Positions 34,715 to 45,252 of a stretch of 64,000 nt of DNA are shown piece after piece. The stretch is taken from contig JAIBBK010000025.1 of assembly GCA_019694675.1 (NCBI GenBank), forward strand, positions 1-64,000, given 5' to 3'. The number at the start of each line of letters is the position of its first letter. Within the stretch, counting starts at the first letter, position 1. The notes under the pieces were generated by a model. The model did not search any database and was not told the DNA's origin. It saw only the letters and a list, made by a program, of their open reading frames with translations. Origin of the DNA: Ignavibacteria bacterium (GTDB lineage: Bacteria > Bacteroidota > Ignavibacteria > Tepidaquicellales > Tepidaquicellaceae). The position numbers and the translations under genes were made by a program.

Positions 34715-34960
34715 TGAATAAGATTCTTATACCATAATAATTTATGGTAACAGTATCACATAATCAACTGACAATAAGAGTATGAATTCTGATCTCATGG
34801 CAGTCTGCATAAGGAGTGAACCGGAAGGCGGGTGCATTGTGGTGTGGCCGCTGATACGCGCGGGAAATTCAGCGATCTCTTGCAGACTGCAGTCCTTAGT
34901 CGAACTTTTACAGAATAAGGACTTGAAAAAAGTATGCCATAAGACTAACTTGCACACATT

Positions 34961-35033
<73 letters not shown>

Positions 35034-35059
35034 CTCTGCATTTTAGGAAGATGTTTTAT

Positions 35060-35133
35060 GGCGTGGTACCCAAGTGGCTTAAGGGGAAAGTCTGCAAAAC
35101 TTTTATTCATCAGTTCGAATCTGATCCACGCCT
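35060..35133 (+). tRNA. tRNA-Cys (anticodon GCA)
   Basis: Acceptor stem GGCGTGG/CCACGCC, anticodon stem AAAGT/ACTTT with loop CTGCAAA and GCA at 35094-35096, T loop TTCGAAT. The discriminator is T, as expected for tRNA-Cys. It is probably cotranscribed with tRNA-Gly. Confidence 0.96.
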
Positions 35134-35149
35134 CTGAATTCAGCAATCC

Positions 35150-35191
35150 CGGGCAGGCATTTGTGCATGACCCAATTTCAACACCTGCCCG
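35150..35191 (+). terminator. Weak inverted repeat after tRNA-Cys
   Basis: CGGGCAGG/CCTGCCCG can pair, but the loop is 26 bases and no T-tract follows. It could be a poor terminator of the tRNA pair; assigned with low confidence. Confidence 0.3.
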
Positions 35192-35206
35192 TAGACATCT
35201 TACAGT

Positions 35207-35470
35207 TCACTTCTTCCTGAAATCCCTGAACTTCTTTCCACCCCCGAAATAAACAAGCAAAGCAACCACAAGGTGTATCCAGAACCACGGTGAATCAGTT
35301 CCGAGATTCTGAACAATGTAGATCAATACCAGCACCCTCGGCAGAAATACTGTGAGCAGTATATCCCCTATGAGCGGAACCGTATTGAGCGGGATCTGAA
35401 AGAATAAATAGAATACGATCAGGGTAAGTCTGGGAAGAAACAGACTCAGTACAAGAAATGCGTTTTCCAT
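35207..35470 (-). CDS. Small membrane protein, 87 aa
   Basis: A hydrophobic protein with two or three membrane helices and a basic C-terminus (GGGKKFRDFRKK). The segment FLPRVLVLIYIVQNLG and WFWIHLVVALLVYFG resemble small conserved membrane proteins of Bacteroidota. Function unknown. It lies downstream of gap on the same strand but beyond gap's terminator, so it likely has its own promoter. Confidence 0.7.
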   Translation of the reverse strand: MENAFLVLSLFLPRLTLIVFYLFFQIPLNTVPLIGDILLTVFLPRVLVLIYIVQNLGTDSPWFWIHLVVALLVYFGGGKKFRDFRKK

Positions 35471-35526
35471 TTTGTCTAATTCGAGTTAAGAAAAAAGCCG
35501 GTTTGTAATAAGTCTTCCGGCCGGTT

Positions 35527-35566
35527 AAAACAAAAAGGGACACAGGCATTGATTGCCTGCATCCCT
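35527..35566 (-). terminator. Terminator of gap
   Basis: The arms AGGGATGCAGGCA and TGCCTGTGTCCCT pair on the minus strand with one bulge, and TTTTTGTTTT follows. It lies 26 bases after the gap stop codon. Confidence 0.9.
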
Positions 35567-35591
35567 AAAGGAAATTTCAAGTTGCCGGATC

Positions 35592-36648
<1,057 letters not shown>

Positions 36649-36896
36649 TTTACAACCCGGGCCCCTAATATTCGCATTCGTCTTGTATAGTTTGGCATCA
36701 GGGACATGCTTAATACCGGACTTGATCTTCTTCAACCTACTTACTTAAATATGATGATGCGTAAGAAAGCTTGACATCATTTCCAAAATGATCACCTCTT
36801 CTGAATCTTACTAACTGGATTGCAAGTTGTGCTTTACTTTAGAATCTTTTGGGATAAGTTGCCGTAACACATTCTAAACCAAACCCGGAACCACAC
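36649..36896. other. Divergent intergenic region gap / DinB
   Basis: No ORF or RNA gene seen. A weak plus-strand promoter candidate, TTGATC at 36722-36727 and TAAATA at 36746-36751 with an 18-base spacer, could serve the DinB-family gene. Confidence 0.35.
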
Positions 36897-37397
36897 ATGG
36901 CTCAAAATACAGAGGTGCGCGCACTTGCAGATGTTTACAGGTCTGTAAGAAATCTGACCAAGTTTTTCATTAACCAGCTTCAGGATATAGACATCGAGAA
37001 GCAATTCGAAGTTGATGGAGTAAGGCTGAATACCATAGCATGGCTGATCGGACACCTGTGCTGGACTGAAAACACGCTTATCCTGAAGGGAGTAGGCAAC
37101 ACAGACTCGGGTGTGCCGTGGCTTGAAGAATACGGCATCGGTACCAATCCCGCTGAGATAAAGACAAAGCCGGCGCTGAGCGAGCTGATCTCGACCCTTG
37201 ACAGTATTCATGAAAAGGCAATGGCGATCCTTGAAGGCCTGAGTGATGAGGAGCTGACAAAGGAAAACCACCTTGGATTCGGTTTTGGAGGCGATAAGTC
37301 AAAGCGAATGCTCATAATTCACGCGATCAGGCATGAACCTATGCATACGGGACAGCTTACCTGGAGCATGAAGCTGAACAGTGCGGAAACGATCTGA
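36897..37397 (+). CDS. DinB-family protein
   Basis: A 166-aa four-helix protein of the DinB/YfiT type. Candidate metal ligands are His in WLIGHLCW and the two His of IRHEPMHTGQ near the C-terminus. Such proteins are mostly thiol- or metal-dependent enzymes of unknown substrate; some are DNA-damage inducible. Single gene divergent from gap. Confidence 0.8.
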   Translation: MAQNTEVRALADVYRSVRNLTKFFINQLQDIDIEKQFEVDGVRLNTIAWLIGHLCWTENTLILKGVGNTDSGVPWLEEYGIGTNPAEIKTKPALSELISTLDSIHEKAMAILEGLSDEELTKENHLGFGFGGDKSKRMLIIHAIRHEPMHTGQLTWSMKLNSAETI

Positions 37398-37502
37398 CAG
37401 AATTAGCCTGAATTCCCGTATTTGCGTGATGTTTGGCTCAAAAAGTCCTGCATTTTCTTCCAAAACCATAAAGAATCTGGCGATATATGAAATTGCACTC
37501 AA

Positions 37503-37531
37503 TTGATTTTCCCTGCGCTAATGTCTATTTT
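37503..37531 (+). promoter_or_regulatory. Promoter of efp-accB-accC
   Basis: TTGATT, a 17-base spacer and TATTTT (followed by GCAC) form a sigma-70-like promoter. The start would be near 37538, about 29 bases before efp. The 13-base stretch around the -35 box (TTGAyTTTCCCTG) is shared with the secD promoter. Confidence 0.65.
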
Positions 37532-37566
37532 GCACTGAATCTAAATCAAATACGAATTCCCGAATA

Positions 37567-38130
37567 ATGGCGACAACTTCTGACCTGAGAACCGGTCTCA
37601 TAATCAATTTCAATAATGACCTTCATTCCGTTGTTTCAGTCGAACACAGGACGCCCGGTAATCTGAGGGCTTTTTATCAGGTGAAGCTTAAGAACCTGAA
37701 GAACGGAAAGACCATAGAGAACAGGTTTCGATCCGGCGAGGAGATTCAGATAGAAAGACTTGAATCCGGAGATTTTCAGTTCCTGTATAAGGACGGTGAT
37801 GACTTTGTATTCATGGACAGTGAGACTTACGATCAGGTGACAATTCCGGGTGATCTGATAGGTAAAGGTGGCAATTATCTCAAGGAAGGTGAAATTATCC
37901 AGATCTATTCACACAATTCAAAGCCACTTTCGGCAGAAATGCCTCCCCATGTATATCTGAAGGTAGTTTCAGCGCCGCCTGGCGTGAAAGGCGATACGGC
38001 AACAGGCGCATCCAAGCAGGTAACAGTGGAAACCGGCGCAACAGTGAACGCTCCCCTCTTCATAAATGAGGGCGACGTCATAAGAGTTGACTCCCGTACA
38101 GGGGAGTATATAGAAAGAGCCAAGTCCTGA
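37567..38130 (+). CDS. efp: Elongation factor P
   Basis: A 187-aa EF-P that eases translation of polyproline stretches. All three domains are recognisable, and the C-terminal signature (INEGDVIRVDSRTGEYIERA) is intact. The loop that is normally post-translationally modified reads HRTPGNLRAF: the residue aligned with Lys34 of E. coli or Arg32 of Pseudomonas is Asn32. So it probably lacks the EpmA or EarP-type modification. It heads the efp-accB-accC group, an order found in many bacteria. Confidence 0.95.
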   Translation: MATTSDLRTGLIINFNNDLHSVVSVEHRTPGNLRAFYQVKLKNLKNGKTIENRFRSGEEIQIERLESGDFQFLYKDGDDFVFMDSETYDQVTIPGDLIGKGGNYLKEGEIIQIYSHNSKPLSAEMPPHVYLKVVSAPPGVKGDTATGASKQVTVETGATVNAPLFINEGDVIRVDSRTGEYIERAKS

Positions 38131-38163
38131 ACCTCATATTCTCCAATCAAACCCATGTGAACC

Positions 38164-38655
38164 ATGAAAATGGACATTAACTATTTGAAGCGCATCATAA
38201 AATTGCTTGATTCAAGCGGAGTTGCCGAGTTGGAGATTGAGGAAGAGGGAACTCGCCTTAGACTCTCCAAGCCCAGGCCAAAGATCGCGGCAGGTATTGC
38301 ACCTCTTGCAGTGGCACCACAGCCGCTTCCAGCCGTAATTGCCGAGCCTCAGCAATCAGGCGGCACCACAGAGAAGCAGGCAGAACTCAGCACAAACGAA
38401 CCCAAGAGCGAGAACATTTTTGAGGTCAAATCCCCGATGGTGGGTACTTTCTACAGGGCGCCTTCTCCGGATGCCGATCCTTATGTGGCTGTTGGCAGTA
38501 CGGTAAGCCCGGGTTCGGTGCTTTGCATAATTGAAGCGATGAAACTCATGAATGAGATCGAGTCAGAAGTATCCGGCAAGATAGTCAGGATTCTCGTTGA
38601 AAATGCGCAACCTGTGGAATACAATCAGCCTTTGTTCCACATTGAAAAATACTGA
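38164..38655 (+). CDS. accB: Biotin carboxyl carrier protein of acetyl-CoA carboxylase
   Basis: A 163-aa BCCP. An N-terminal helical domain (DINYLKRIIKLLDSSGV), a Pro/Ala-rich linker, and a C-terminal biotinyl domain with EAMKLMNEIES, where the Lys is biotinylated. It carries the carboxyl group in the first step of fatty acid synthesis. It starts 33 bases after efp. Confidence 0.96.
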   Translation: MKMDINYLKRIIKLLDSSGVAELEIEEEGTRLRLSKPRPKIAAGIAPLAVAPQPLPAVIAEPQQSGGTTEKQAELSTNEPKSENIFEVKSPMVGTFYRAPSPDADPYVAVGSTVSPGSVLCIIEAMKLMNEIESEVSGKIVRILVENAQPVEYNQPLFHIEKY

Positions 38656-38697
38656 CAGGCTAAGATAAATTTTTTAAGCAGAGGACCTTTATTTCCC

Positions 38698-40041
38698 ATG
38701 ATCAAGAAACTGTTAATCGCAAACAGAGGCGAAATTGCGCTCAGGATAATCCGGACATGCAAAGAAATGGGGATCAAGACCGTGGCGGTTTATTCCGACG
38801 CCGACAAGGATTCTCTTCATGTCAGATTCGCAGATGAAGCCGTGTGCATAGGCGGCTCCCCCTCCAAAGAAAGTTACCTTAACATTCCTCGCATTCTTTC
38901 GGCGGCTTCAATTACAAATGCCGATGCGATCCATCCCGGATACGGCTTTCTGGCCGAGAATGCGGAGTTTGCGGAAATATGCATTGACTCGCGGCTGAAC
39001 TTCGTCGGCCCGCTGCCCGCCATGATAACTGCAATGGGAAACAAGTCCTTTGCAAAAGACACTATGAAGGCCGCAGGAGTGCCTGTAGTCCCCGGGAGTG
39101 CAGGTGTTGTTCACGGGATCGATGAAGCACGCGAGATCGCAGAGCAGATCGGATATCCCGTTATGATCAAGGCATCTGCCGGAGGAGGAGGCAAGGGCAT
39201 GAGAATAGTCCGCAACAGCGAGATGCTTGAGAATGCTTTCATTACTGCAAGGAGTGAGGCATTGAGTGCGTTCGGGAATGACGATGTATATCTGGAAAAG
39301 TTTGTTGAAAGGCCGAGGCATATTGAGATACAGATCCTTGGCGACAAACACGGGAATGTCATTTCACTTGGTGAACGTGACTGTTCAATACAGCGGAGAC
39401 ATCAGAAGCTCGTCGAAGAGTCGCCTTCACCGATAATTGATGAAGATATCAGGGAAAGGATGTCGGCGGCGGCGATCGCGGGGGCAAAGTCGGTAAATTA
39501 TCTCGGCGCCGGAACGATTGAGTTCCTTGTTGACATCAACAGGGATTTCTATTTCATGGAAATGAACACGAGGATTCAGGTTGAACATCCCGTCACTGAA
39601 ATGATCACCGGATATGACCTGATAAGAGAGCAGATAAGGATAGCCAACGGCGAGAAGCTGACAAAGAAGAAGATAAAGATGCACGGCCATTCGATCGAAT
39701 GCAGGATAAATGCCGAGGATCCGGCAAACGGCTTCAGGCCTTCCCCCGGACTTGTCACAGCATTCAATCAGCCCGGGGGGCCCGGTGTTCGTGTTGATAC
39801 GCACTGCTACACGGGATACAGGATACCGCCTTTCTACGACTCAATGATCGGGAAACTCATAACTTATGCTGAAACAAGGGAAGAGGCCGTAAAGAAAGCA
39901 CTGCGGGCGCTTGACGAATTCATTGTTGAAGGGATCAAGACCACTATCCCCTTTCACCAGATGATCATGACAAACGAGAATTTCCTTAACAATGATTATG
40001 ACACAGGTTTTATAGACAGTCTGAAGAAAGATGACAACTGA
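38698..40041 (+). CDS. accC: Acetyl-CoA carboxylase, biotin carboxylase subunit
   Basis: A 447-aa ATP-grasp enzyme that carboxylates biotin on Acc[20 protein letters not shown] at the start, the glycine-rich [14 protein letters not shown], and [21 protein letters not shown] are characteristic. Length is standard. It lies 42 bases downstream of accB. Confidence 0.97.
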   Translation: MIKKLLIANRGEIALRIIRTCKEMGIKTVAVYSDADKDSLHVRFADEAVCIGGSPSKESYLNIPRILSAASITNADAIHPGYGFLAENAEFAEICIDSRLNFVGPLPAMITAMGNKSFAKDTMKAAGVPVVPGSAGVVHGIDEAREIAEQIGYPVMIKASAGGGGKGMRIVRNSEMLENAFITARSEALSAFGNDDVYLEKFVERPRHIEIQILGDKHGNVISLGERDCSIQRRHQKLVEESPSPIIDEDIRERMSAAAIAGAKSVNYLGAGTIEFLVDINRDFYFMEMNTRIQVEHPVTEMITGYDLIREQIRIANGEKLTKKKIKMHGHSIECRINAEDPANGFRPSPGLVTAFNQPGGPGVRVDTHCYTGYRIPPFYDSMIGKLITYAETREEAVKKALRALDEFIVEGIKTTIPFHQMIMTNENFLNNDYDTGFIDSLKKDDN

Positions 40042-40057
40042 TCACAGAAGAGAGGAC

Positions 40058-40603
40058 ATGAATAAATCCGGAAGCGACAATTCACTTAGAATGGCAACAC
40101 TGTTAGCATTGGCAATTCTGTACATGCTGAATTTCGGCTCCGCACACTCGCAGGACACAACGGCAGGCTCCGGTGCAAAGACAACTGCAGATACGGTTGC
40201 CAAAGGGCTTCAGATAGATACGGTCATACAGCAGTCTGCCCCCGTCCAAACCGCCGCGCCTGATACAGTGAAGAGAATTGATTCGCTCCTTGCAGAAGAG
40301 ACGCAGGAAAACACAATGACGAACACAAAGCTCTTTGTCTACATCCTCCTGAGCATCCTCGGACTGGCTCTTTTCTTCTTTATTTTTGTGATGACATTGT
40401 TCAAGACCTTTCATAAGAAGAAGTCAACCCGGCAATCGCTTCTGCTCAGCTGGAATTTGTTTTTCATCGTTTCAATAATCTGGCTCTTTATAGTCTGGGG
40501 ACTCGTTGCCGGCTTCTGGACAGTGGCTTCCTTCATGATCGTGATGATTTTTCTATTTATAATAAGTTTGAGTATGACTATAATAGCCCTCAAATCAAGG
40601 TAA
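40058..40603 (+). CDS. Hypothetical membrane protein
   Basis: A 181-aa protein with a signal peptide-like start (LALAILYMLNFGSAHSQ), an Ala/Thr-rich hydrophilic region, and then about three membrane helices in the C-terminal half. No known domain. The frame opens at 40031 and overlaps the accC end; I chose the ATG at 40058 because it puts the basic residues right before the hydrophobic core. It is probably co-transcribed with accC. Function unknown. Confidence 0.55.
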   Translation: MNKSGSDNSLRMATLLALAILYMLNFGSAHSQDTTAGSGAKTTADTVAKGLQIDTVIQQSAPVQTAAPDTVKRIDSLLAEETQENTMTNTKLFVYILLSILGLALFFFIFVMTLFKTFHKKKSTRQSLLLSWNLFFIVSIIWLFIVWGLVAGFWTVASFMIVMIFLFIISLSMTIIALKSR

Positions 40604-40657
40604 ATTCTGGCTTTTTCGCCTCATACACTCATTTAACGACATTATCATTTCATCAGG

Positions 40658-41455
40658 ATGGGCAATTACTACGCATTGATTCTCGGAGCTTCCAGCGGAT
40701 TTGGAAAGGAAATAGCGCTTGCGCTGGCCGCAGACGGTGTCAACATTATAGGTGTGCATCTTGACAGGGCAAGCACAAAACCTGATGTTGACAAACTCAT
40801 TGAGGACATCCGTTCCACGGGAGCCGAAGCGCATTTTTTCAATGTCAATGCGGCGGATTCAGCAAAGAGAGGCGAGACCATAGCAGAGATTCAGAACATT
40901 TTCTCAAAGAGGAATGACGGCCCGACAATAAGGATACTTGTACATTCCCTTGCTTTCGGCACTCTCAGGCCGCTTATTGCCGATGACCCGAATAACGCAG
41001 CAAACCAGAAGCAGATAGAGATGACGCTTGATGTGATGGCCAACAGTCTTGTTTACTGGACGCAGGACATTATGAATAACAAGCTGATGAAGAGCGGCGG
41101 CAAGATCTACGGAATGACTTCATCCGGCGGCTCCAGGCAGATAGAATTTTACGGGATCGTTTCAGCAGCGAAAGCCTGTCTGGAATCGTTCATTCGTCAG
41201 CTTTCAATGGAGCTTGGTTCAAAGGGAATCGCAGTCAATGCGATTCGTGCAGGAGTGACCGACACACCGGCGCTGAGAAAGATCCCGAACAGCAACAAGA
41301 TCATCGAAAATGCACTGCAAAGAAATCCTGCAAAGACTCTCACTCAACCTCAGGAAATCGCAAAGTTCATTGTTGACAACTACAGGAATGATTCACACTG
41401 GCTGACCGGGAACATAATCGGAATTGACGGCGGTGAGAGCGTAGTGGAGCTTTGA
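40658..41455 (+). CDS. Enoyl-ACP reductase-like SDR (FabL/FabI type)
   Basis: A 265-aa short-chain dehydrogenase. The NAD(P) motif is GASSGFGKE near residue 10, and the catalytic Tyr and Lys are spaced YGIVSAAK (Tyr-x6-Lys), the pattern of enoyl-ACP reductases rather than of ordinary SDRs (Tyr-x3-Lys). HSLAFGTLRPL recalls FabI, and VNAIRAGVTDTPALRKIP recalls FabL. Likely the last reduction step of fatty acid elongation, which suits its place after accB-accC. A general SDR role cannot be ruled out. Confidence 0.72.
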   Translation: MGNYYALILGASSGFGKEIALALAADGVNIIGVHLDRASTKPDVDKLIEDIRSTGAEAHFFNVNAADSAKRGETIAEIQNIFSKRNDGPTIRILVHSLAFGTLRPLIADDPNNAANQKQIEMTLDVMANSLVYWTQDIMNNKLMKSGGKIYGMTSSGGSRQIEFYGIVSAAKACLESFIRQLSMELGSKGIAVNAIRAGVTDTPALRKIPNSNKIIENALQRNPAKTLTQPQEIAKFIVDNYRNDSHWLTGNIIGIDGGESVVEL

Positions 41456-41504
41456 ACTTCATACCGCGACACAATTTTTTCAACATCAAGTTAATGGAGG
41501 CAGT

Positions 41505-44500
41505 TTGAGCACCCAAGGAAATACGGAAAATCCCGGTCTCATAATGGATCTTTCGGTCAAAGAGAAACTCGACCTGAAGACACAGGAACTTATGCCGACG
41601 ATCATCATCGGCCTTGGAGGAACAGGCAAGGAAGTGATGCTGAGACTCAGAAGGCAGTTTGTTGAGAAGTACGGTTCCATACAGGAATTTCCCATACTTT
41701 CATATCTTTACATTGATACTGACAATGCGCCCTCTGAGGAGAGCGGGATTGCACGGGAGAGGGATTATCTCATAAATGAGATTGACTTTCAGCCGGCCGA
41801 AAAGATATTCAACCCGGTAAATCCGTCGGAATATATATACAGGATACAGGATGTGCCGCACATCAAAGAATGGCTGAGCACCACCGGGGAGATCGCAAAA
41901 CTCGGAACAATGAACACCGGAGCCGGGCAGATAAGGCCTGCCGCGCGCCTTGCCTTCTTTCACAATTATGACGAGATCGTCGCAAAGCTTACTTCTGCAA
42001 AGTCCAGAATAACAGACTCAAAGTCCATTAATCAGGTCAAGGACATTCATAAGATCAAGAACGTAAACACTGACAAGATCAACGTTTATGTGATCACATC
42101 TGTCAGCGGCGGTACCGGTTCAGGAATGTTTGTTGACATGGGATTCCTGCTCAGAAGCATCTTCAGAAACCAGGCAGTAACTTCGTGCTATATTGTGCTC
42201 CCGAAGATCTACCAGACCTACGGAAAGGAGAGGATCTATGCAAACGGTTATGCGGCCCTCAAGGAACTTGAGTATTACAATCTCAAAAATCCTTTCGAAG
42301 TATCATGGAAGAAGAATGAGCACAGCAAGTTTCAGCCGGGTGTTTATGATGATACATACATAATCGACGGCGAGAATGCAAAGAATCTTTCATTGTCAGA
42401 TCAGAACAACAAGGACATCTACAAGATGCTGTCCGATACGATATTCAATGACTTCTCAAACTCCGATTTTGCAAACTACAAGCGTGGAGTGAGGGTAAAT
42501 CTTGTTCAATACAAGCAAAGGCTGTGGCCTGATGACAACTCCGTAACAGACAATACTTTCTCAAGGAAATATTCCAGCCTTGGGCAGGCAACAATTTCCT
42601 ACCCGCTTGACAGAATAGTGATATCGTGCGCTTACAAACTTTGCGAGGAGATCGTGAACTATTACCTTACATACGCAGAGGGATCTCAGAGCGAAGTTGA
42701 CACATATCTGATAAACGAATTCCTTCCTGAGCTCGGACTTCTGGAATCAAAGAACAAGTTTCAGCTTCTTGATTCGCTTTACAGAAGCGGCGAGAAGACA
42801 TCTCTGCAGTCCAACATCAAAGGATTTCTTACACAGCTTCAGAACGATCTTGTAAGCGGCAAGCGAGGGTCCAACTGGTCATCCTATCTCCTCAGCGAAA
42901 AGATGAAGTTCGATACTAACTTTAAGGATGATAACGATGTGAACCGTCAGGGGATGTACTTGTCTCAGATATTTTCAAACAGGTCGTCATATATTTCAAA
43001 TCTCGTCGGGGACAGGGAGAGGAACCAAATCGGAGCGCTTGAACGGAAGATAAACTCCCTGGTAAATGATTCCACAAGAGGAGTATTCTACGCGATCAAT
43101 CTGCTGAGGCGTCTGCAGTTCGTTCTGACTGACGGCAATTTCGATTACATACCGAAGTATGAAAAGGAGATAAAGGACCTGCAGGCCGTTGTTACAAGGC
43201 TTGATGCTGAATTCAGAAAGCAGTTTCAGGAACTCAAGGAAGACGAGAACCGGTCAAAGATCAATGTCCTTCGCAAGAGCGCGATGGCAGGAACTCTGGA
43301 GAAGGTTCTTGCAACCATGGATGAGTACTACAATGCACTGGTCAAGCTGAAGTCGAGGTATTATGCAAGGGAGATATGCCTCAGGATACTTGCGCTGATC
43401 GAGACACGCGAAAAATCCGCAAGCGACAAGATAATTTCCACGGGCCTTATCGCCGATCTCAACAAGCTCACAGGTAATCTCGGAGTACTCAAGAACAATT
43501 TCAGAAGGAAGTACAATTACTTCATTTCAAAGCAGGAGACGAGTTTCAACCTGCTGGTATATGAACCCGATGACGTCGAGTCGGAATTTTACAACAGGTA
43601 TATTGGCACAGGCGCAGCGGCAACCGAGAAGATCAGCAATCTGTCCAACAGACTTCTGAAAGAACTTGGTGCATCGGATGTGACGGACATTGTAAACATT
43701 CTCAGGGAGAGAGATGCCATAATAATTGAGAACAAAATGCTGGCATTTGCGCGCAAACAATTTGACGGCATAAAGGAAGATTACAACATTACCGAAATGC
43801 TGTTTGAAAAGGATCCTATCAGGAGCGAGTCGAAGATCCGCGGCATGTTAAGCCAGGCATTCCCGTGGTTAAGGACAAGGGAGATACCGGGCAGTTTCAA
43901 GCTCGATGAATCTGCGAAGAAATTCTACATAGGAATTAAGACAGACAGCCCTTCATTCAGGAAGTTCCAGAGCCTGATACAATCCATAGCCGGATCGGCA
44001 GTTGAGTTCAAAGATTCGGCGGACAATTCCTGCATTACTTTCTACTCAGAATGGGCTGGCTTTCCGTTGTTCTACTCATATACGGTTGCTGAAGAGATGA
44101 AGCCATACTACAAACATCTTTCTCAGAACCATAACGTGGATCTGCACATTAATAAGAATTATTTTATCTACCACGACATAATTCCGCTGAATGATGAAGA
44201 AAGGGTCAGGCTTGATGAGGCGTACAAGGCATATCTGATGGGGCTCATATTCGGCATATTCGACATTATACCTGAGACCGAATCATCCAGGGCAATTTAC
44301 AAATACACCAAGCAGGAAGGCATAACTGTCAAAAGGGTGGAACAGCTTGGAATAGAATCCAGGCTCGTAAGCAGACTGTTTGAAGAACAGGGCAAAGATG
44401 CTCTCCGGTACAGGATCCTGAAAGACGCGGAAGAGGTTCAGTCACGATTCTTCAAAGCAGGCAAACTTGCGGAAATGCTGGCATTGTATGAATATTATTA

Positions 44501-44909
44501 TGATGAGATCTACAAGCCAAGCGAATTTGAGATTTCCGGAGATGCCAAGCGCAAGATCGAAACTTATCAGTACAAGATCCTGAGAAGCCTGTCCAAGGAG
44601 ATTGAGGACAAAGTATCAATAAGTGAGAGGCCGGCTTTTGAACAAAGAGTGATCCGGATGAAAAACAACCCCGAAGAGATATCGAGGCTTGTTGGTGACG
44701 GCATCAAAAGAGTTCTGAGGGTGGAAGAGATCCTTTCATCAGCAGCGACTGCGGACGTGCATGCTGATTCTTCAGGTGCAGTTTCAACTAATATGCAGAA
44801 TGTCTCAAAGAACAAGCTCCGTGAGTTCAAGGAAGCACTTGATGAGGGCTTGATAACTCAGGAGGAATATGAAAAAGCCAAAAAGGAATTTCTGGGAGCA
44901 ATGAAATAA
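41505..44909 (+). CDS. Tubulin/FtsZ-like GTPase-fold protein with C-terminal SHOCT-like motif
   Basis: A 1134-aa cytoplasmic protein. The N-terminal part resembles the tubulin-like (Tubulin_2) family: IIIGLGGTGKEVMLRLRR near residue 36 and the tubulin signature SVSGGTGSGMFVDMGF near 200-215, which binds the nucleotide phosphates in FtsZ and tubulin. The middle 700 residues are mostly helical with coiled-coil-like stretches and no known domain. The last 33 residues (NKLREFKEALDEGLITQEEY and following) form a SHOCT-like helical hairpin. Start is TTG with GGAGG ahead. It may polymerise and act on membranes, as proposed for related FtsZ-like families; that is inference. Its stop overlaps the next gene by one base. 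Confidence 0.8.
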   Translation: MSTQGNTENPGLIMDLSVKEKLDLKTQELMPTIIIGLGGTGKEVMLRLRRQFVEKYGSIQEFPILSYLYIDTDNAPSEESGIARERDYLINEIDFQPAEKIFNPVNPSEYIYRIQDVPHIKEWLSTTGEIAKLGTMNTGAGQIRPAARLAFFHNYDEIVAKLTSAKSRITDSKSINQVKDIHKIKNVNTDKINVYVITSVSGGTGSGMFVDMGFLLRSIFRNQAVTSCYIVLPKIYQTYGKERIYANGYAALKELEYYNLKNPFEVSWKKNEHSKFQPGVYDDTYIIDGENAKNLSLSDQNNKDIYKMLSDTIFNDFSNSDFANYKRGVRVNLVQYKQRLWPDDNSVTDNTFSRKYSSLGQATISYPLDRIVISCAYKLCEEIVNYYLTYAEGSQSEVDTYLINEFLPELGLLESKNKFQLLDSLYRSGEKTSLQSNIKGFLTQLQNDLVSGKRGSNWSSYLLSEKMKFDTNFKDDNDVNRQGMYLSQIFSNRSSYISNLVGDRERNQIGALERKINSLVNDSTRGVFYAINLLRRLQFVLTDGNFDYIPKYEKEIKDLQAVVTRLDAEFRKQFQELKEDENRSKINVLRKSAMAGTLEKVLATMDEYYNALVKLKSRYYAREICLRILALIETREKSASDKIISTGLIADLNKLTGNLGVLKNNFRRKYNYFISKQETSFNLLVYEPDDVESEFYNRYIGTGAAATEKISNLSNRLLKELGASDVTDIVNILRERDAIIIENKMLAFARKQFDGIKEDYNITEMLFEKDPIRSESKIRGMLSQAFPWLRTREIPGSFKLDESAKKFYIGIKTDSPSFRKFQSLIQSIAGSAVEFKDSADNSCITFYSEWAGFPLFYSYTVAEEMKPYYKHLSQNHNVDLHINKNYFIYHDIIPLNDEERVRLDEAYKAYLMGLIFGIFDIIPETESSRAIYKYTKQEGITVKRVEQLGIESRLVSRLFEEQGKDALRYRILKDAEEVQSRFFKAGKLAEMLALYEYYYDEIYKPSEFEISGDAKRKIETYQYKILRSLSKEIEDKVSISERPAFEQRVIRMKNNPEEISRLVGDGIKRVLRVEEILSSAATADVHADSSGAVSTNMQNVSKNKLREFKEALDEGLITQEEYEKAKKEFLGAMK

Positions 44910-45247
44910 TGCCAACTTACCAATACAGATGCGGCGACTGCGGGCACGAGTTTGAGGTCATACAGTCAATGAAGGAAGATAAACTGAAGACTTGTCCGGC
45001 ATGCGGGAAGGAAACATTGCAGAGACTGATTGGGTCAGGAAGCGGATTGATATTCAAGGGAAGCGGATTCTATCTGACTGATTACGTGAAGAAGGACGCC
45101 GGGACGCCGAAACCCGCTTCCAAGGCAACTGACTCAAAAACCGCACCGGCAAAGGAAAGTACACCACCGGCAACCAAGGATCAGAGCAAGTCCGAATCTG
45201 CGCCTTCAACAGCAAGGAAGGACACGCCCGCATCTGACAAGAAGTGA
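44909..45247 (+). CDS. FmdB-family zinc ribbon protein
   Basis: A 112-aa protein. The N-terminal 60 residues form an FmdB-type zinc ribbon with CGDCGHEFE and CPACGKE. The second half is a Lys/Ser/Thr/Ala-rich disordered tail. The ATG overlaps the stop of the tubulin-like gene (TAATG), so the two are probably translated together. FmdB proteins are regulators or small metal-binding proteins of unclear role. Confidence 0.85.
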   Translation: MPTYQYRCGDCGHEFEVIQSMKEDKLKTCPACGKETLQRLIGSGSGLIFKGSGFYLTDYVKKDAGTPKPASKATDSKTAPAKESTPPATKDQSKSESAPSTARKDTPASDKK

Positions 45248-45252
45248 AGAAT

